Positions 55,717-64,000 of a stretch of 64,000 nt of DNA are shown in pieces (the first letter of the stretch is position 1; each line of letters begins with the position of its first letter). The translations under genes and the position numbers were made by a program. The notes beneath the pieces are model-generated. The model ran no database searches, was not told where the DNA came from, and was given only the letters and a program-made list of their open reading frames with translations. The DNA lies in NCBI RefSeq assembly GCF_013386165.1, contig NZ_JACAOS010000016.1:708056-772055 (forward strand). The letters run 5' to 3'. The stretch comes from Pseudomonas gingeri. GTDB taxonomy: Bacteria; Pseudomonadota; Gammaproteobacteria; Pseudomonadales; Pseudomonadaceae.

Positions 55717-58302
55717 TCAGATATCCCAGATCAGGTTGACCGAGACGTTGCGGCCCGGCGCGGTCAGGCGATCGAGGTTGGCCGGGTTCAGCACACCGGC
55801 TTCGCCGACGCTGTCGTAGCCGCGCACGTCATCCCAGTTCCAGTACTTCTTGTCGGCCAGGTTGTAGAGACCGGCGTTGACGGTGATGTCGTGGCTGACC
55901 TTGTAGTACCCGGTCAGGTCCAGCACGCCGTAGCCCGGGGTCTTGAACTGCTCGCCCTTGCCGTCAGGCGAGAAGAAGTTGCTGCTGTCGACCATGTTCT
56001 TGCGTTGCACCAGAGTCCAGCTCAACAGGCCACCGTAGTTATCCTGGTCGTAGCCCAGGCCCATGACGGCGGTGAGCGGGTTGACGCTGTTGAGCGGCTG
56101 CCCGGTGTCGTTGTTGCGACCGTAGGCGTAGGCCAGGGAACCCTTGCTGTAGAGACCTTGTGGAGCACCGAAGGCGTCCAGGTTGAGGCGACCCTTGAAC
56201 TCGGCACCCTTGATGGTGGCGTGCTTGATGTTGTTGGTCTGGAAGGTCAGCTCGCTGTAGCCGGGGGCGATGGCGTCTTCGTTGATGAAGTCGCGGTACT
56301 GGTTGTAGAACACCGCCACGTCAAAGGACCCGGAATCAAACTTGCCGCGCAGGCCGGTCTCGTAGCTCTTGCTCTTTTCCGGTTGCAGGTCCGGGTTGGG
56401 TGCGACTTGATAGCCGCTGCTCAGGTTTTGGAAGCGCCCGTACAAGGCCTTGGCCGACGGAGTGCGGAAGCCTTCGGCGTATTGGCCGTACCAGGTGTAC
56501 TGGTCGCTCAGGGCGTAGGTCAGGCCGAATTTGGGCGAGACGCGATGCCAGGTCTTGTTCGAACCGTCGACGGCGCCGCCGCCCGCTGCGGCGATGGTGT
56601 TGAGGAATTCCTGGGTGATGTCCGGCTTGAGCTGGGTGTAGTCGTAGCGCAGGCCCGGCAGGAAGGTCCATTTGTTCCAGCTGATCTGGTCTTGGGCGAA
56701 CAGGGCGTAGCTGTCGATGGTCGGGTCTGGGAAGTCGCTGGATTTGACCAGGCGGTCGGACGGGCTGTCGGCGCCCACGGCGGTACAACCCCGGCCTACC
56801 GCCAGGCAGACTCCGGCGCCGCTGCGCGAACCGGTCACGTCCTGGCGCTTGATCGTGGTGCCGTAGGTCAACAGATGATCGGTCGCACCGATGTCGAAGG
56901 CCTTGTCGGCCTGGGCATCGAAGACCCACTGCTGCTCTTCGTAGACCGTATCGCGGCTGCGCATGACGTTACGGGTGAACGGGAAGTAGTTTTCCAGGGT
57001 GCTCTGGTCGGTTTTCGCGATCTGGTAGTTCAGGCTCAGCTTGACGTGATCGGCCACGGCGCTGTTCAGGCCGAAGCTGTTGTCGATGCCGAAGCGTTCG
57101 CGGCTGATGGTGTCGTTGCCGATGCGCGAGCGGTACATGCCCAGCGGTTGGCCGACGTTGAACGGGCCGCCGACGGCGCTGCGCTCGTTGGTATCGACAT
57201 CGTCCTTGTAGCGCTCGTAGGTCAGGCCCAGGCGCGAGTCGTCGTTGTAGTTCCAGCCCAGCTTGGCCAATACGTTGGTGGTACGGGCGGTCTGCGGGTT
57301 CGCGGCGGTGCGGTTCAGGCCATCGCCGCCGGTACCGCCATAGGACTCGGTCTCACGCCCGTTGCGCTGGCTCAGGTGCAGCAAAGCGTCGAAATCACCA
57401 GTGCGCCCGGCGACGGTGCCGGAAGTCAGGTAGCTGCTGTCGGCGGAGCTGTAGCCGGTTTTCAGGCGGGCGCCGACGTCTTTGCCGGGCTTGATGATGT
57501 CGTCCGGGTCGAGGGTGTAGTAGCTCACGGCGCCGCCGATGGCGTTGCTGCCGTAGAGTACCGAGGCCGGGCCGCGGAGGATTTCCACGCGCTTGACGAT
57601 TTCCGGGTCGACGTAGTTGCGCTGGGTGTTGGCGTAGGGGCCGTTGAAGAAACTGTCGGGAATCTCGACGCCGTCGACCTGGGTCAGGATCCGGTCGCCG
57701 TCGATGCCACGAATGTTGTAGTTGCTGATGCCACCGCCGCGCAGGCCGGTGCCGCCGACCGAGACGCCGGGTTCGTCACGCACCAGTTCCTTGATGGTAT
57801 TGACGTTCTGGCGGTCGAGTTGCTGGCGGTCTTTCACCGTCACGGTGTTGGGGACCGAGTTGACGTCCTGCTCCTGGCGGGTGGCGCTGATGGTCACCTG
57901 CTCCAGGTTCAGGGTGCTGCCGCTGGCGCGTTTTTCCAGGACGATGCTGTTGTCGCCGACTTTGCGGTAGCTCAGGTTGGTGCCGACCAGCAGGCGCTCA
58001 AGGGCCTTTTCCGCTGGCAGTGCGCCGCGTACGCCCGGCGAGGCCACGCCCTGACCGAGTTCGGCAGGCAGGCCGACTTGCCAGCCGGTGATCGAGGTGA
58101 AGGCATTGAGCGCCGAGACCAGGGGTTGTTGCGCGATCGAGAAGCTGTAGTTGCCCAGGCTCCGGGTCGGTTGCTCGACGGTACTGGCGGCCAGCACCGG
58201 CGTCGCTTGCGCGCCGGCCAGCAGGATGGCCGCGGTCAGCAAGGACAAGGTGCATTGTTGCAGGCCGCCGGTGCGGGCCTTGGAGGTGAAACGAGTGGAC
58301 AT
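55717..58302 (-). CDS. hxuA: TonB-dependent heme/hemoglobin receptor with STN signalling domain (HxuA-like)
   Basis: 861 residues. Signal peptide about 1-39, then an STN domain (about 50-120, SFSIAQQPLVSALNAF) that talks to the anti-sigma protein, a plug (about 135-270) and the barrel, ending VNLIWDI. The heme-receptor landmarks are FRTP and NPDL, close to FRAP and NPNL, but no His lies between them, where many heme receptors have one. With the upstream sigma/anti-sigma pair and hemO it forms a heme-uptake surface-signalling locus like P. aeruginosa HxuIRA. Confidence 0.88.
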   Translation of the reverse strand: MSTRFTSKARTGGLQQCTLSLLTAAILLAGAQATPVLAASTVEQPTRSLGNYSFSIAQQPLVSALNAFTSITGWQVGLPAELGQGVASPGVRGALPAEKALERLLVGTNLSYRKVGDNSIVLEKRASGSTLNLEQVTISATRQEQDVNSVPNTVTVKDRQQLDRQNVNTIKELVRDEPGVSVGGTGLRGGGISNYNIRGIDGDRILTQVDGVEIPDSFFNGPYANTQRNYVDPEIVKRVEILRGPASVLYGSNAIGGAVSYYTLDPDDIIKPGKDVGARLKTGYSSADSSYLTSGTVAGRTGDFDALLHLSQRNGRETESYGGTGGDGLNRTAANPQTARTTNVLAKLGWNYNDDSRLGLTYERYKDDVDTNERSAVGGPFNVGQPLGMYRSRIGNDTISRERFGIDNSFGLNSAVADHVKLSLNYQIAKTDQSTLENYFPFTRNVMRSRDTVYEEQQWVFDAQADKAFDIGATDHLLTYGTTIKRQDVTGSRSGAGVCLAVGRGCTAVGADSPSDRLVKSSDFPDPTIDSYALFAQDQISWNKWTFLPGLRYDYTQLKPDITQEFLNTIAAAGGGAVDGSNKTWHRVSPKFGLTYALSDQYTWYGQYAEGFRTPSAKALYGRFQNLSSGYQVAPNPDLQPEKSKSYETGLRGKFDSGSFDVAVFYNQYRDFINEDAIAPGYSELTFQTNNIKHATIKGAEFKGRLNLDAFGAPQGLYSKGSLAYAYGRNNDTGQPLNSVNPLTAVMGLGYDQDNYGGLLSWTLVQRKNMVDSSNFFSPDGKGEQFKTPGYGVLDLTGYYKVSHDITVNAGLYNLADKKYWNWDDVRGYDSVGEAGVLNPANLDRLTAPGRNVSVNLIWDI

Positions 58303-58403
58303 CGATAGCGCTCCCTGGTGGACGAATCGTTATAGGTATCGCGTGATTCAAAATGCGAATCACTTGCATTGGCTATAACGAGACGTACGAGCAACGGCTA
58401 TCG

Positions 58404-58422
58404 CGTAAAAATAATTATTCTC
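58404..58422. promoter_or_regulatory. Fur-box-like sequence between hxuR and hxuA
   Basis: Read on the minus strand, this A/T-rich 19-mer matches the Fur consensus at about 12 of 19 positions by eye and overlaps the hxuR stop, roughly 100 bases before hxuA. The 118-base gap should also hold the HxuI-dependent promoter. Confidence 0.4.
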
Positions 58423-59386
58423 AGTTGAGAATCACCAGCGCCGGGTACTCCGAAACCTTGGCGGAGGTGATCTGGGCCAGGGAGCGGATCACGTCCAGGG
58501 GCTTGTCCAGGCGGTAGTTGCCGGTGACGGCGACCTGGGCCAGGTGTTCGTTGTTGTTGACGATCCAGCCGGGGTAATAGCGCCGCAGTTCGGCGAGCAC
58601 CTGGCTCATCGGGCAGTTTTCGAACACCAGGCGGCCCTGGACCCAGGCCAGGTCCTTCTGCGCATCGAGTTTTTCCGGGCGCCCGAAGCCGTGGGGCCCG
58701 ACCTTTACGCTGTTGCCGGCGGACAGACGCAGGCGGGCGCTGTCGTCGAGGGTGCGCAGGTCGACATCGCCACGCTGGACCTGCACCTGGGCTACGCCAT
58801 CGAGGTAACGCACGGCAAAACTGGTATCGCTGACACTGGCGCGGACCGGTCCAGCATCGATTTCCAGGGGTTGCTCGCGCTCGGCGGCCACCTCGAAAAA
58901 CGCCTCGCCCTTGTACAGCCGGGCCTTGTGTTGTCGTTCGCTGAAGTTGCTGGAGAACGCCGAATTGGTGTTGAGCAGGACTTTCGAACCGTCCTCGAGT
59001 TGCAGGTGCTGGCGTTCGCCGGTCACGGTCAGGTGATCGGCTTGCAGGCGCAGGGGCAGGTTGCCATAACTGCCGAGGGCGATCAGCAGCGCGGCGGCGG
59101 TGGCCAGGGGCTTCCAGTGCGGGCGCAGGCCTCGCAGCCATGATGGACGGCGTTGCTGTTGCAGGACCTGGGCGGCGGCGAACACCGGCTGTGCATTCCA
59201 GGCACCGCTGGCTTGGGCATACGCCTGGGCATGGCGCGGGTTGGCGGCGTGCCAGGTGTCGAAGACGGCCTGCTGCTCGGCCGTCGGGCACTCCATCAGG
59301 ATCAGCCAGTCCAGTGCCTGATCCATGGCTGCGTCATGCGGCACCAGCCCGGAGGCGGGAGAGCGCAGGTCTTGGCGGTCTGTCAC
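58421..59386 (-). CDS. hxuR: FecR-type anti-sigma/transmembrane sensor (HxuR-like)
   Basis: 321 residues from a GTG. The N-terminal cytoplasmic part (DUF4880, AMDQALDWLILMECPTAEQ, about 19-60) binds the sigma factor. One membrane helix spans about 90-105, and the FecR domain (TVTGERQHLQLEDGSKVLLN) is periplasmic, ending in an STN-like C-terminal segment. It receives the signal from the HxuA STN domain. It lies 110 bases after hxuI. Confidence 0.9.
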   Translation of the reverse strand: MTDRQDLRSPASGLVPHDAAMDQALDWLILMECPTAEQQAVFDTWHAANPRHAQAYAQASGAWNAQPVFAAAQVLQQQRRPSWLRGLRPHWKPLATAAALLIALGSYGNLPLRLQADHLTVTGERQHLQLEDGSKVLLNTNSAFSSNFSERQHKARLYKGEAFFEVAAEREQPLEIDAGPVRASVSDTSFAVRYLDGVAQVQVQRGDVDLRTLDDSARLRLSAGNSVKVGPHGFGRPEKLDAQKDLAWVQGRLVFENCPMSQVLAELRRYYPGWIVNNNEHLAQVAVTGNYRLDKPLDVIRSLAQITSAKVSEYPALVILN

Positions 59387-59496
59387 GGGTGTTCCTCGGC
59401 AACGGTTGCTACGGTTTGGTTCAACGATCTTATGATTTTGAGCGATAGGGCTGTAGGACTTTTGAACGGATTATCCAGGCTATCGGGTAGTAGAGC

Positions 59497-60015
59497 TTAA
59501 GGGTGATCCAAGCGTTCGGCCACTCCGACACAGATCGCCATGATCAGCTTGAGCTCTTTTTGCACGGTACTCAGGGACACGTCGAGTTCGTCGGCGATTT
59601 CCTGGTAGCTGCAGCCGTGGAGACGGCTGAGGATGAAAATCTGCTGCTGGCGGGCGCTCAACTGACCGAGGCTGACACTCAGGCGCTTGAGCATCTGCTC
59701 GGCGTGGGCGGCGTCTTCCGCGGTGCTCAGGGGCGCAGCGACATTCTGCATCACATCCAGCGGCACGTCGTCCATCAGGGTACGCGACTGGATCCGCAGC
59801 GCGCGCAGATGGTCCAGCGCCAGGTTGCGGGCGGTCTGGAAGACGAACGGCTCCAGATGATCCACCGAGCGTTCGCTCAGCGCACGGGTGACCCGCAGGT
59901 AGGTTTCCTGCAGCAGGTCCTCGGCGGTGCTGGGGTTATTGACCATGCGCTGCAAGGTGCGCAGCAGCGTGACACGCTGGGCGAGGAAGACAGTATTGAA
60001 GTGGGACTGACTCAC
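59497..60015 (-). CDS. hxuI: FecI-family ECF sigma factor (HxuI-like)
   Basis: 172 residues from a GTG at 60015. Sigma region 2 (STAEDLLQETYLRVTRAL) and region 4 (RLHGCSYQEIADELDVSLSTVQKEL) are intact. It should drive hxuA when heme binds the receptor. A strong Fur box sits 23-41 bases upstream, so the cascade is switched on by iron starvation. Confidence 0.91.
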   Translation of the reverse strand: MSQSHFNTVFLAQRVTLLRTLQRMVNNPSTAEDLLQETYLRVTRALSERSVDHLEPFVFQTARNLALDHLRALRIQSRTLMDDVPLDVMQNVAAPLSTAEDAAHAEQMLKRLSVSLGQLSARQQQIFILSRLHGCSYQEIADELDVSLSTVQKELKLIMAICVGVAERLDHP

Positions 60016-60037
60016 GGAAGCACCGGACCGACTGTAA

Positions 60038-60056
60038 GCGAATGATAATGCTTCTC
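60038..60056. promoter_or_regulatory. Fur box of hxuI
   Basis: The 19-mer matches the Fur consensus at 14 of 19 positions (core AATGATAATG) and lies directly upstream of the sigma-factor gene. Best Fur site in the window. Confidence 0.82.
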
Positions 60057-60140
60057 ATCTGTCTTGTAGGTCAAGTCCTAATATGCTCATGGTTCCGATG
60101 GTGCCCGAGATATCGGGTAAGTCGGAACTAACGCCGACCC

Positions 60141-60243
60141 CTGTAGGAGCGAGCTTGCTCGCGAAAAATCGTCAACGATAACGTGGGTTATCTGGAACAC
60201 TGCGGTGCTCTTGCGTTTATCGCGAGCAAGCTCGCTCCTACAG
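60141..60243. repeat. REPIN upstream of the heme locus
   Basis: Inverted arms CTGTAGGAGCGAGCTTGCTC and complement. Its spacer shares AACGATAACG(T/C)GG with the REPIN at 40335. It lies 61 bases downstream of the truncated hepT-like gene. Confidence 0.9.
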
Positions 60244-60303
60244 TGGGCAGCATTGCGTCAGAATGGCTTTACAACACTTTCGTATACCCCCGGAAATCAA
60301 TAC

Positions 60304-60585
60304 TTACAGATGTCCGAGGGGCATGTTTCCGTCTAACCGTATGCGGTTGCGCATACCGCGCATGCTGCGCCACGGTACTTGCGCGTGGGCCTGGGTAAAC
60401 TCGGTGTAGCCGTCCATCACTTTCGTCGCGGCCTCACCGATGATGATGAGACTCATGACAACGGCTTGCTGGGTACGTTTGTCCTCGAGGAAGTCATCCT
60501 TGGCCAGACCTTCCACGAAGCTGCACGCATCGGTCGCGGCCTGCCGCATGTGCTCGAGGTAATCGGGAAGGCGGTTCTCGCTCAT
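60304..60585 (-). pseudogene. HEPN toxin (HepT/DUF86-like), C-terminus lost
   Basis: 93 residues against about 110-120 for the family. The N-terminal helices match HepT (LPDYLEHMRQAATDACSFVE, then QAVVMSLIIIGEAATKV), and the run WRSMRGMRNRI leads up to the catalytic RNxxxH motif. There the match ends: the text becomes RLDGNMPLGHL and stops, so the catalytic His and following Tyr are missing. RNase activity is unlikely. It overlaps the partner antitoxin gene by 4 bases (ATGA). A REPIN lies 61 bases beyond the break. Confidence 0.75.
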
Positions 60586-60872
60586 ACTGGCTGCGCCTCC
60601 GCGAGCACCTTGGCCCGGAACTTCGGCGGCAGGTCGAGAGGGGTCAGCAGATCGACGTGGACACCCAGTAGCGATTCCAGCTCATCCTGCAGGCCGCCCA
60701 GATCGAACAAGGTCGTGCCGGGCAGCGCATCAACCAGCAGATCGAGATCGCTACCGTCCCCGTCAGTGCCGTGCAGTACTGAGCCAAAGACGCGAGGGTT
60801 CGCCGTGTGGAAGCGACTTGTCGCTTCGCGTACTGCGCCTCGATTCATATCGAGTACAACAGACGGCCGCAT
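60582..60872 (-). CDS. MntA-like nucleotidyltransferase antitoxin (MNT domain)
   Basis: About 96 residues; the ATG at 60872 has GGGG 8 bases upstream, and an ATG at 60878 is possible. The minimal nucleotidyltransferase motif GSx10DxD is intact (GSVLHGTDGDGSDLD). In MntA-HepT pairs this enzyme AMPylates the HEPN toxin to silence it. Here the toxin gene downstream appears broken, so the antitoxin may be an orphan. Confidence 0.85.
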   Translation of the reverse strand: MRPSVVLDMNRGAVREATSRFHTANPRVFGSVLHGTDGDGSDLDLLVDALPGTTLFDLGGLQDELESLLGVHVDLLTPLDLPPKFRAKVLAEAQPV

Positions 60873-60954
60873 GATCATTTCCCCTTATCAAAACTCATTA
60901 AGAGGGTATGCAATCAAGAATGGAGTTTCAAGAACTGTCTTCGGGGGACAAAAA

Positions 60955-60979
60955 CGAAGAAAACCCGCTAAAGGCGGGC
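60955..60979 (-). terminator. Terminator of gapA-mgsA
   Basis: Stem GCCCGC / GCGGGT with a 5-base loop and T-rich tail on the minus strand, about 40 bases past the mgsA stop. Moderate strength. Confidence 0.65.
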
Positions 60980-61016
60980 TCCTATAAGAGATCGTGTTCG
61001 GCCTGGCTGGCCGGCA

Positions 61017-61481
61017 TTAACGCCTTGCCGCCAGATACGCCTCGTAATCCGGCACCCGATACTCATGGGCCTGCTCCATCAGCGGGCTGCTGAGCAGGTA
61101 ATCGGCGGTGCACTCGTTACAAGCCACGGGAATATTCCAGACCGCAGCGACCCGCAGCAACGCCTTGATATCCGGGTCGTGAGGTTGCGGCTCGAATGGG
61201 TCCCAGAAGAACACCAGCAGATCCACCCGCTGCTCGGCGATGCGGGCGCCGAGTTGCTGGTCGCCGCCCAATGGCCCGCTGATCATGCTTTCCACTGGCA
61301 ATCCCAGGCGCTTGTTCAACAGCAAACCCGTGGTGCCGGTAGCCACCAGCTCATGCTGGGCCAGGCGGTCTTTCTGGCGTTCGGCCCAGTCCAGCAGAAA
61401 CACCTTGCAGTGGTCGTGGGCCACCAAGGCGATGCGCTTGCGCGCCGCCATGGTGGCCTGGGTAAAGCTGATCCCTATCAT
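61017..61481 (-). CDS. mgsA: Methylglyoxal synthase
   Basis: 154 residues from the ATG at 61481 with GGAGCAGGA upstream. It turns dihydroxyacetone phosphate into methylglyoxal and phosphate, a relief valve for triose phosphate. The conserved ALVAHDHCK, GTTG phosphate loop, GGDQQ (catalytic Asp) and FFWDP motifs are present. It lies 35 bases after gapA, so the two form an operon on triose metabolism. Confidence 0.94.
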   Translation of the reverse strand: MIGISFTQATMAARKRIALVAHDHCKVFLLDWAERQKDRLAQHELVATGTTGLLLNKRLGLPVESMISGPLGGDQQLGARIAEQRVDLLVFFWDPFEPQPHDPDIKALLRVAAVWNIPVACNECTADYLLSSPLMEQAHEYRVPDYEAYLAARR

Positions 61482-61516
61482 CGGTTCCTGCTCCACACCT
61501 GTTCCTTATCCCGCGG

Positions 61517-62518
61517 TTACTCGGCGTTGCACAGCGCCAGGCAGTTATCCAGCATGCGGTTGGAGAAGCCCCACTCGTTGTCGTACCAGGCCAGGACCTT
61601 GACCAGCTTGCCGCTGGCCTTGGTGTGGTTGGCGTCGAAGATCGACGACAGCGGGTTGTGGTTGAAGTCGCTGGAAACCAGCGGCAGGGTGTTGTAACCG
61701 AGGATCTTCGAATGCTGGCTGGCTTCCTTGAGCAAAGCGTTGACCTCGTCAGCCGTGGCTTCGCGCTTGAGCTGCACGGTCAGGTCCACCAGGGACACAT
61801 TGATCACCGGTACGCGCACGGACATGCCGGTCAGCTTGCCCGCCAGTTCCGGCAGCACCAGGCCCACGGCTTCAGCCGCGCCGGTCTTGCTCGGGATCAT
61901 GTTCTGGGTCGCCGAACGGGCACGGTACGGGTCGGTGTGGTAGACGTCGGTCAGGTTCTGGTCATTGGTGTAGGCGTGGATGGTGGTCATCAGGCCACTT
62001 TCGATGCCCAGTTCGCGGTGCAGCACCTGGGCCACCGGGGCCAGGCAGTTTGTGGTGCACGAAGCGTTGGAGATGATCTGGTGCGATTGGCGCAGGATGT
62101 CATGGTTGACCCCGTACACCACGGTGGCATCGGCGCCTTTGGCCGGTGCGGAAATAATCACTTTGCGGGCACCGGCGGTCAGGTGCGCGGCCGCCTTGGC
62201 ACGGTCGGTGAACAGACCGGTGCATTCGAATACGACGTCGATCTTCTCGGCGGCCCAGGGCAGTTCGGCCGGATTGCGGATCGCGCTGACGGCAATGCGG
62301 TCGCCGTTGACGGTCAGGCTTTCGTTGTCATGTTCTACGCTGGCATCGAAGGTACCGTGAACGGTGTCGTACTTGAGCAGGTGAGCATTGATGGCGCTGT
62401 CGCCGAGATCGTTGATGGCGACGACCTGCAGGTCCTGGCGGTAACCTTGGGTATAGAGTGCACGCAGGACGTTACGGCCGATGCGGCCAAAACCGTTGAT
62501 TGCGATTCGTAGAGTCAT
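61517..62518 (-). CDS. gapA: Type I glyceraldehyde-3-phosphate dehydrogenase
   Basis: 333 residues. The catalytic Cys154 is in SNASCTTNCLAP, and the NAD-binding GFGRIGRN opening and Asp in AINDLGD favour NAD over NADP. It works in the glucose/Entner-Doudoroff direction. Divergent from edd with two HexR-type operators in between, as in P. putida, where HexR represses both in the absence of KDPG. Confidence 0.96.
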   Translation of the reverse strand: MTLRIAINGFGRIGRNVLRALYTQGYRQDLQVVAINDLGDSAINAHLLKYDTVHGTFDASVEHDNESLTVNGDRIAVSAIRNPAELPWAAEKIDVVFECTGLFTDRAKAAAHLTAGARKVIISAPAKGADATVVYGVNHDILRQSHQIISNASCTTNCLAPVAQVLHRELGIESGLMTTIHAYTNDQNLTDVYHTDPYRARSATQNMIPSKTGAAEAVGLVLPELAGKLTGMSVRVPVINVSLVDLTVQLKREATADEVNALLKEASQHSKILGYNTLPLVSSDFNHNPLSSIFDANHTKASGKLVKVLAWYDNEWGFSNRMLDNCLALCNAE

Positions 62519-62544
62519 TTAGGGAAGCGCCTGTCATAGTTTTG

Positions 62545-62559
62545 TTGTTGGAATTACAA
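62545..62559. promoter_or_regulatory. HexR operator near gapA
   Basis: TTGT-TGGAATT-ACAA, a perfect match to the HexR form TTGT-N7-ACAA, 27 bases upstream of the gapA start. Confidence 0.85.
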
Positions 62560-62606
62560 GATTATTCGCATAAAAATAGAAAACAAGCCTTTTTAGTGGC
62601 AATATT

Positions 62607-62621
62607 TTGTCTTATCTACAA
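62607..62621. promoter_or_regulatory. HexR operator near edd
   Basis: TTGT-CTTATCT-ACAA, a second perfect HexR half-site pair in the 213-base gap, 111 bases before edd. Confidence 0.85.
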
Positions 62622-62731
62622 CGAGTGACCTGGATCAACGGGTCCGGATGATCGAAAAGCCCTGCCCCGTCAGGCATTTGGTCAGCTTAGGACACACAGG
62701 TCACCACATCCGTTAGCCTGGAGTTCTACAC

Positions 62732-64000
62732 ATGCATCCCCGCGTTCTTGAGGTCACCGAACGGCTTATCGCCCGCAGCCGCGCCACCCGCGCGGCGTAT
62801 CTGGCACTGATTCGCGGCGCCGCCAGCGATGGCCCGGTGCGTGGCAAGCTGCAATGCGCGAACTTTGCCCATGGCGTGGCCGGGTGCGGCACCGAAGACA
62901 AAAACAGCCTGCGGATGATGAACGCCGCCAACGTGGCGATCGTTTCGTCCTATAACGACATGCTCTCGGCCCACCAGCCTTACGAAACCTACCCGGCGCA
63001 GATCAAGCAGGCCCTGCGCGACATCGGCTCGGTCGGCCAGTTCGCCGGTGGCGTGCCGGCCATGTGCGATGGCGTGACCCAGGGCGAGCCGGGCATGGAG
63101 CTGGGCATTGCCAGCCGCGAAGTGATCGCGATGTCCACCGCCGTGGCCCTGTCCCACAACATGTTCGACGCCGCGCTGATGCTTGGTATCTGCGACAAGA
63201 TCGTGCCGGGCCTGATGATGGGCGCGCTGCGTTTCGGTCATCTGCCGACTATCTTCGTTCCGGGCGGGCCGATGGTCTCGGGCATTTCCAACAAGGAAAA
63301 AGCCGACGTCCGTCAGCGCTACGCCGAAGGCAAGGCCAGCCGCGAAGAGCTGCTGGAGTCGGAGATGAAGTCCTATCACGGCCCCGGCACCTGCACCTTC
63401 TACGGCACCGCCAACACCAACCAGTTGCTGATGGAAGTCATGGGCCTGCACTTGCCGGGCTCGTCCTTCGTCAACCCGAACACCCCGCTGCGCGACGCCC
63501 TGACCCGCGAAGCGGCGTTCCAGGTCACGCGCATGACCTCGCAGAGCGGCAACTTCATGCCGATCGGCGAGATCGTCGACGAGCGTTCGCTGGTCAACTC
63601 CATCGTCGCCCTGCACGCTACCGGCGGTTCCACCAACCACACCCTACACATGCCGGCCATCGCCCAGGCGGCGGGGATCCAGTTGACCTGGCAGGACATG
63701 GCCGACCTCTCCGAGGTGGTGCCGACCTTGTCCCACGTCTACCCGAACGGCAAGGCCGATATCAACCACTTCCAGGCGGCGGGCGGTATGTCGTTCCTGA
63801 TCCGCGAACTGCTGGAAGCCGGCCTGCTCCACGAAAACGTCAACACCGTGGTCGGTCATGGCCTGAGCCGCTACACCCAGGAGCCGTTCCTGCAGGATGG
63901 CCAACTGGTCTGGCGCGAAGGCCCGATCGAAAGCCTCGACGAAAATATCCTGCGTCCGGTGGCCCGCGCGTTCTCCCCCGAGGGCGGTCTGCGCGTCATG
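62732..64000 (+). CDS. edd: 6-phosphogluconate dehydratase Edd, 3' part outside window
   Basis: 423 codons of about 608 are present from the ATG with GGAG upstream. It dehydrates 6-phosphogluconate to KDPG, the first dedicated Entner-Doudoroff step. Family motifs for the 4Fe-4S enzyme (ANFAHGVAGCGTEDK, CDGVTQGEPGM, GTCTFYGTANTNQ and ATGGSTNHTLH) are intact. Its control by HexR is suggested by the two operators upstream. Confidence 0.96.
   Translation, partial: MHPRVLEVTERLIARSRATRAAYLALIRGAASDGPVRGKLQCANFAHGVAGCGTEDKNSLRMMNAANVAIVSSYNDMLSAHQPYETYPAQIKQALRDIGSVGQFAGGVPAMCDGVTQGEPGMELGIASREVIAMSTAVALSHNMFDAALMLGICDKIVPGLMMGALRFGHLPTIFVPGGPMVSGISNKEKADVRQRYAEGKASREELLESEMKSYHGPGTCTFYGTANTNQLLMEVMGLHLPGSSFVNPNTPLRDALTREAAFQVTRMTSQSGNFMPIGEIVDERSLVNSIVALHATGGSTNHTLHMPAIAQAAGIQLTWQDMADLSEVVPTLSHVYPNGKADINHFQAAGGMSFLIRELLEAGLLHENVNTVVGHGLSRYTQEPFLQDGQLVWREGPIESLDENILRPVARAFSPEGGLRVM

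Overview
The window is a 64 kb piece of a Pseudomonas chromosome, most likely the P. fluorescens group. The evidence is near-identical family members of AlgU, MucA/B/D, BifA, GcsR and ArcDABC, high GC with strong third-position bias, and several copies of the short palindromes (REP/REPIN type) typical of that group. I see no phage, insertion sequence, tRNA, rRNA or CRISPR array. Both edges cut a gene: piuC loses its last codons on the left, and edd continues past the right edge.

Layout. 1-10.5 kb is devoted to iron: a catecholate-type TonB receptor with its Fe(II)/2-oxoglutarate hydroxylase (piuA-piuC), a divergent two-component system, and a four-gene imelysin / di-heme / imelysin / DUF1513 operon. 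10.6-15.8 kb holds bifA (c-di-GMP phosphodiesterase), sodB, a LysE-type exporter with an ACT-domain gene, and argP. 15.8-20.2 kb holds a short-chain epimerase-like protein, a coiled-coil membrane protein, a Tyr/Gly-rich lipoprotein, an enoyl-CoA hydratase/hydrolase family gene and ung. 20.3-25.7 kb is the tripartite tricarboxylate transporter tctCBA with divergent tctDE. 25.7-34.3 kb holds an HDOD protein, ygfZ, sdhE-ygfX, nadB and the envelope-stress operon algU-mucA-mucB-mucD, which lacks mucC.

34.5-37.3 kb is a less conserved stretch: a cupin-MFS pair, an RDD protein and a cold-shock protein. 37.7-45.5 kb is a glycine-cleavage operon (gcvH-gcvP-sdaA-gcvT, no glyA) preceded by its sigma-54 activator gcsR, with a clear -24/-12 promoter and three activator sites. 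45.6-52.9 kb is the arginine deiminase operon arcDABC plus a DUF5064 gene and a divergent second arcD. 52.9-60.1 kb holds a CoA transferase, a DUF454 membrane protein and a heme-uptake cell-surface-signalling locus (sigma factor, anti-sigma, receptor, heme oxygenase). 60.3-61 kb is a MNT/HEPN pair whose toxin half looks broken. 61-64 kb is mgsA, gapA and edd, with two HexR-type operators in the gapA-edd gap.

The genes fit a soil or plant-associated pseudomonad: iron and heme scavenging, envelope stress and biofilm control, amino-acid (Gly, Ser, Arg) and tricarboxylate catabolism, and Entner-Doudoroff sugar metabolism. The strongest new-looking signals are regulatory or architectural (GcsR/sigma-54 layout, structured arcD-arcD2 gap, REPINs inside operons, truncated HepT, candidate TctD direct repeats). 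I found no convincing wholly new multigene system; the closest to an unexplained functional unit are the imelysin/di-heme operon and the cupin-MFS pair.
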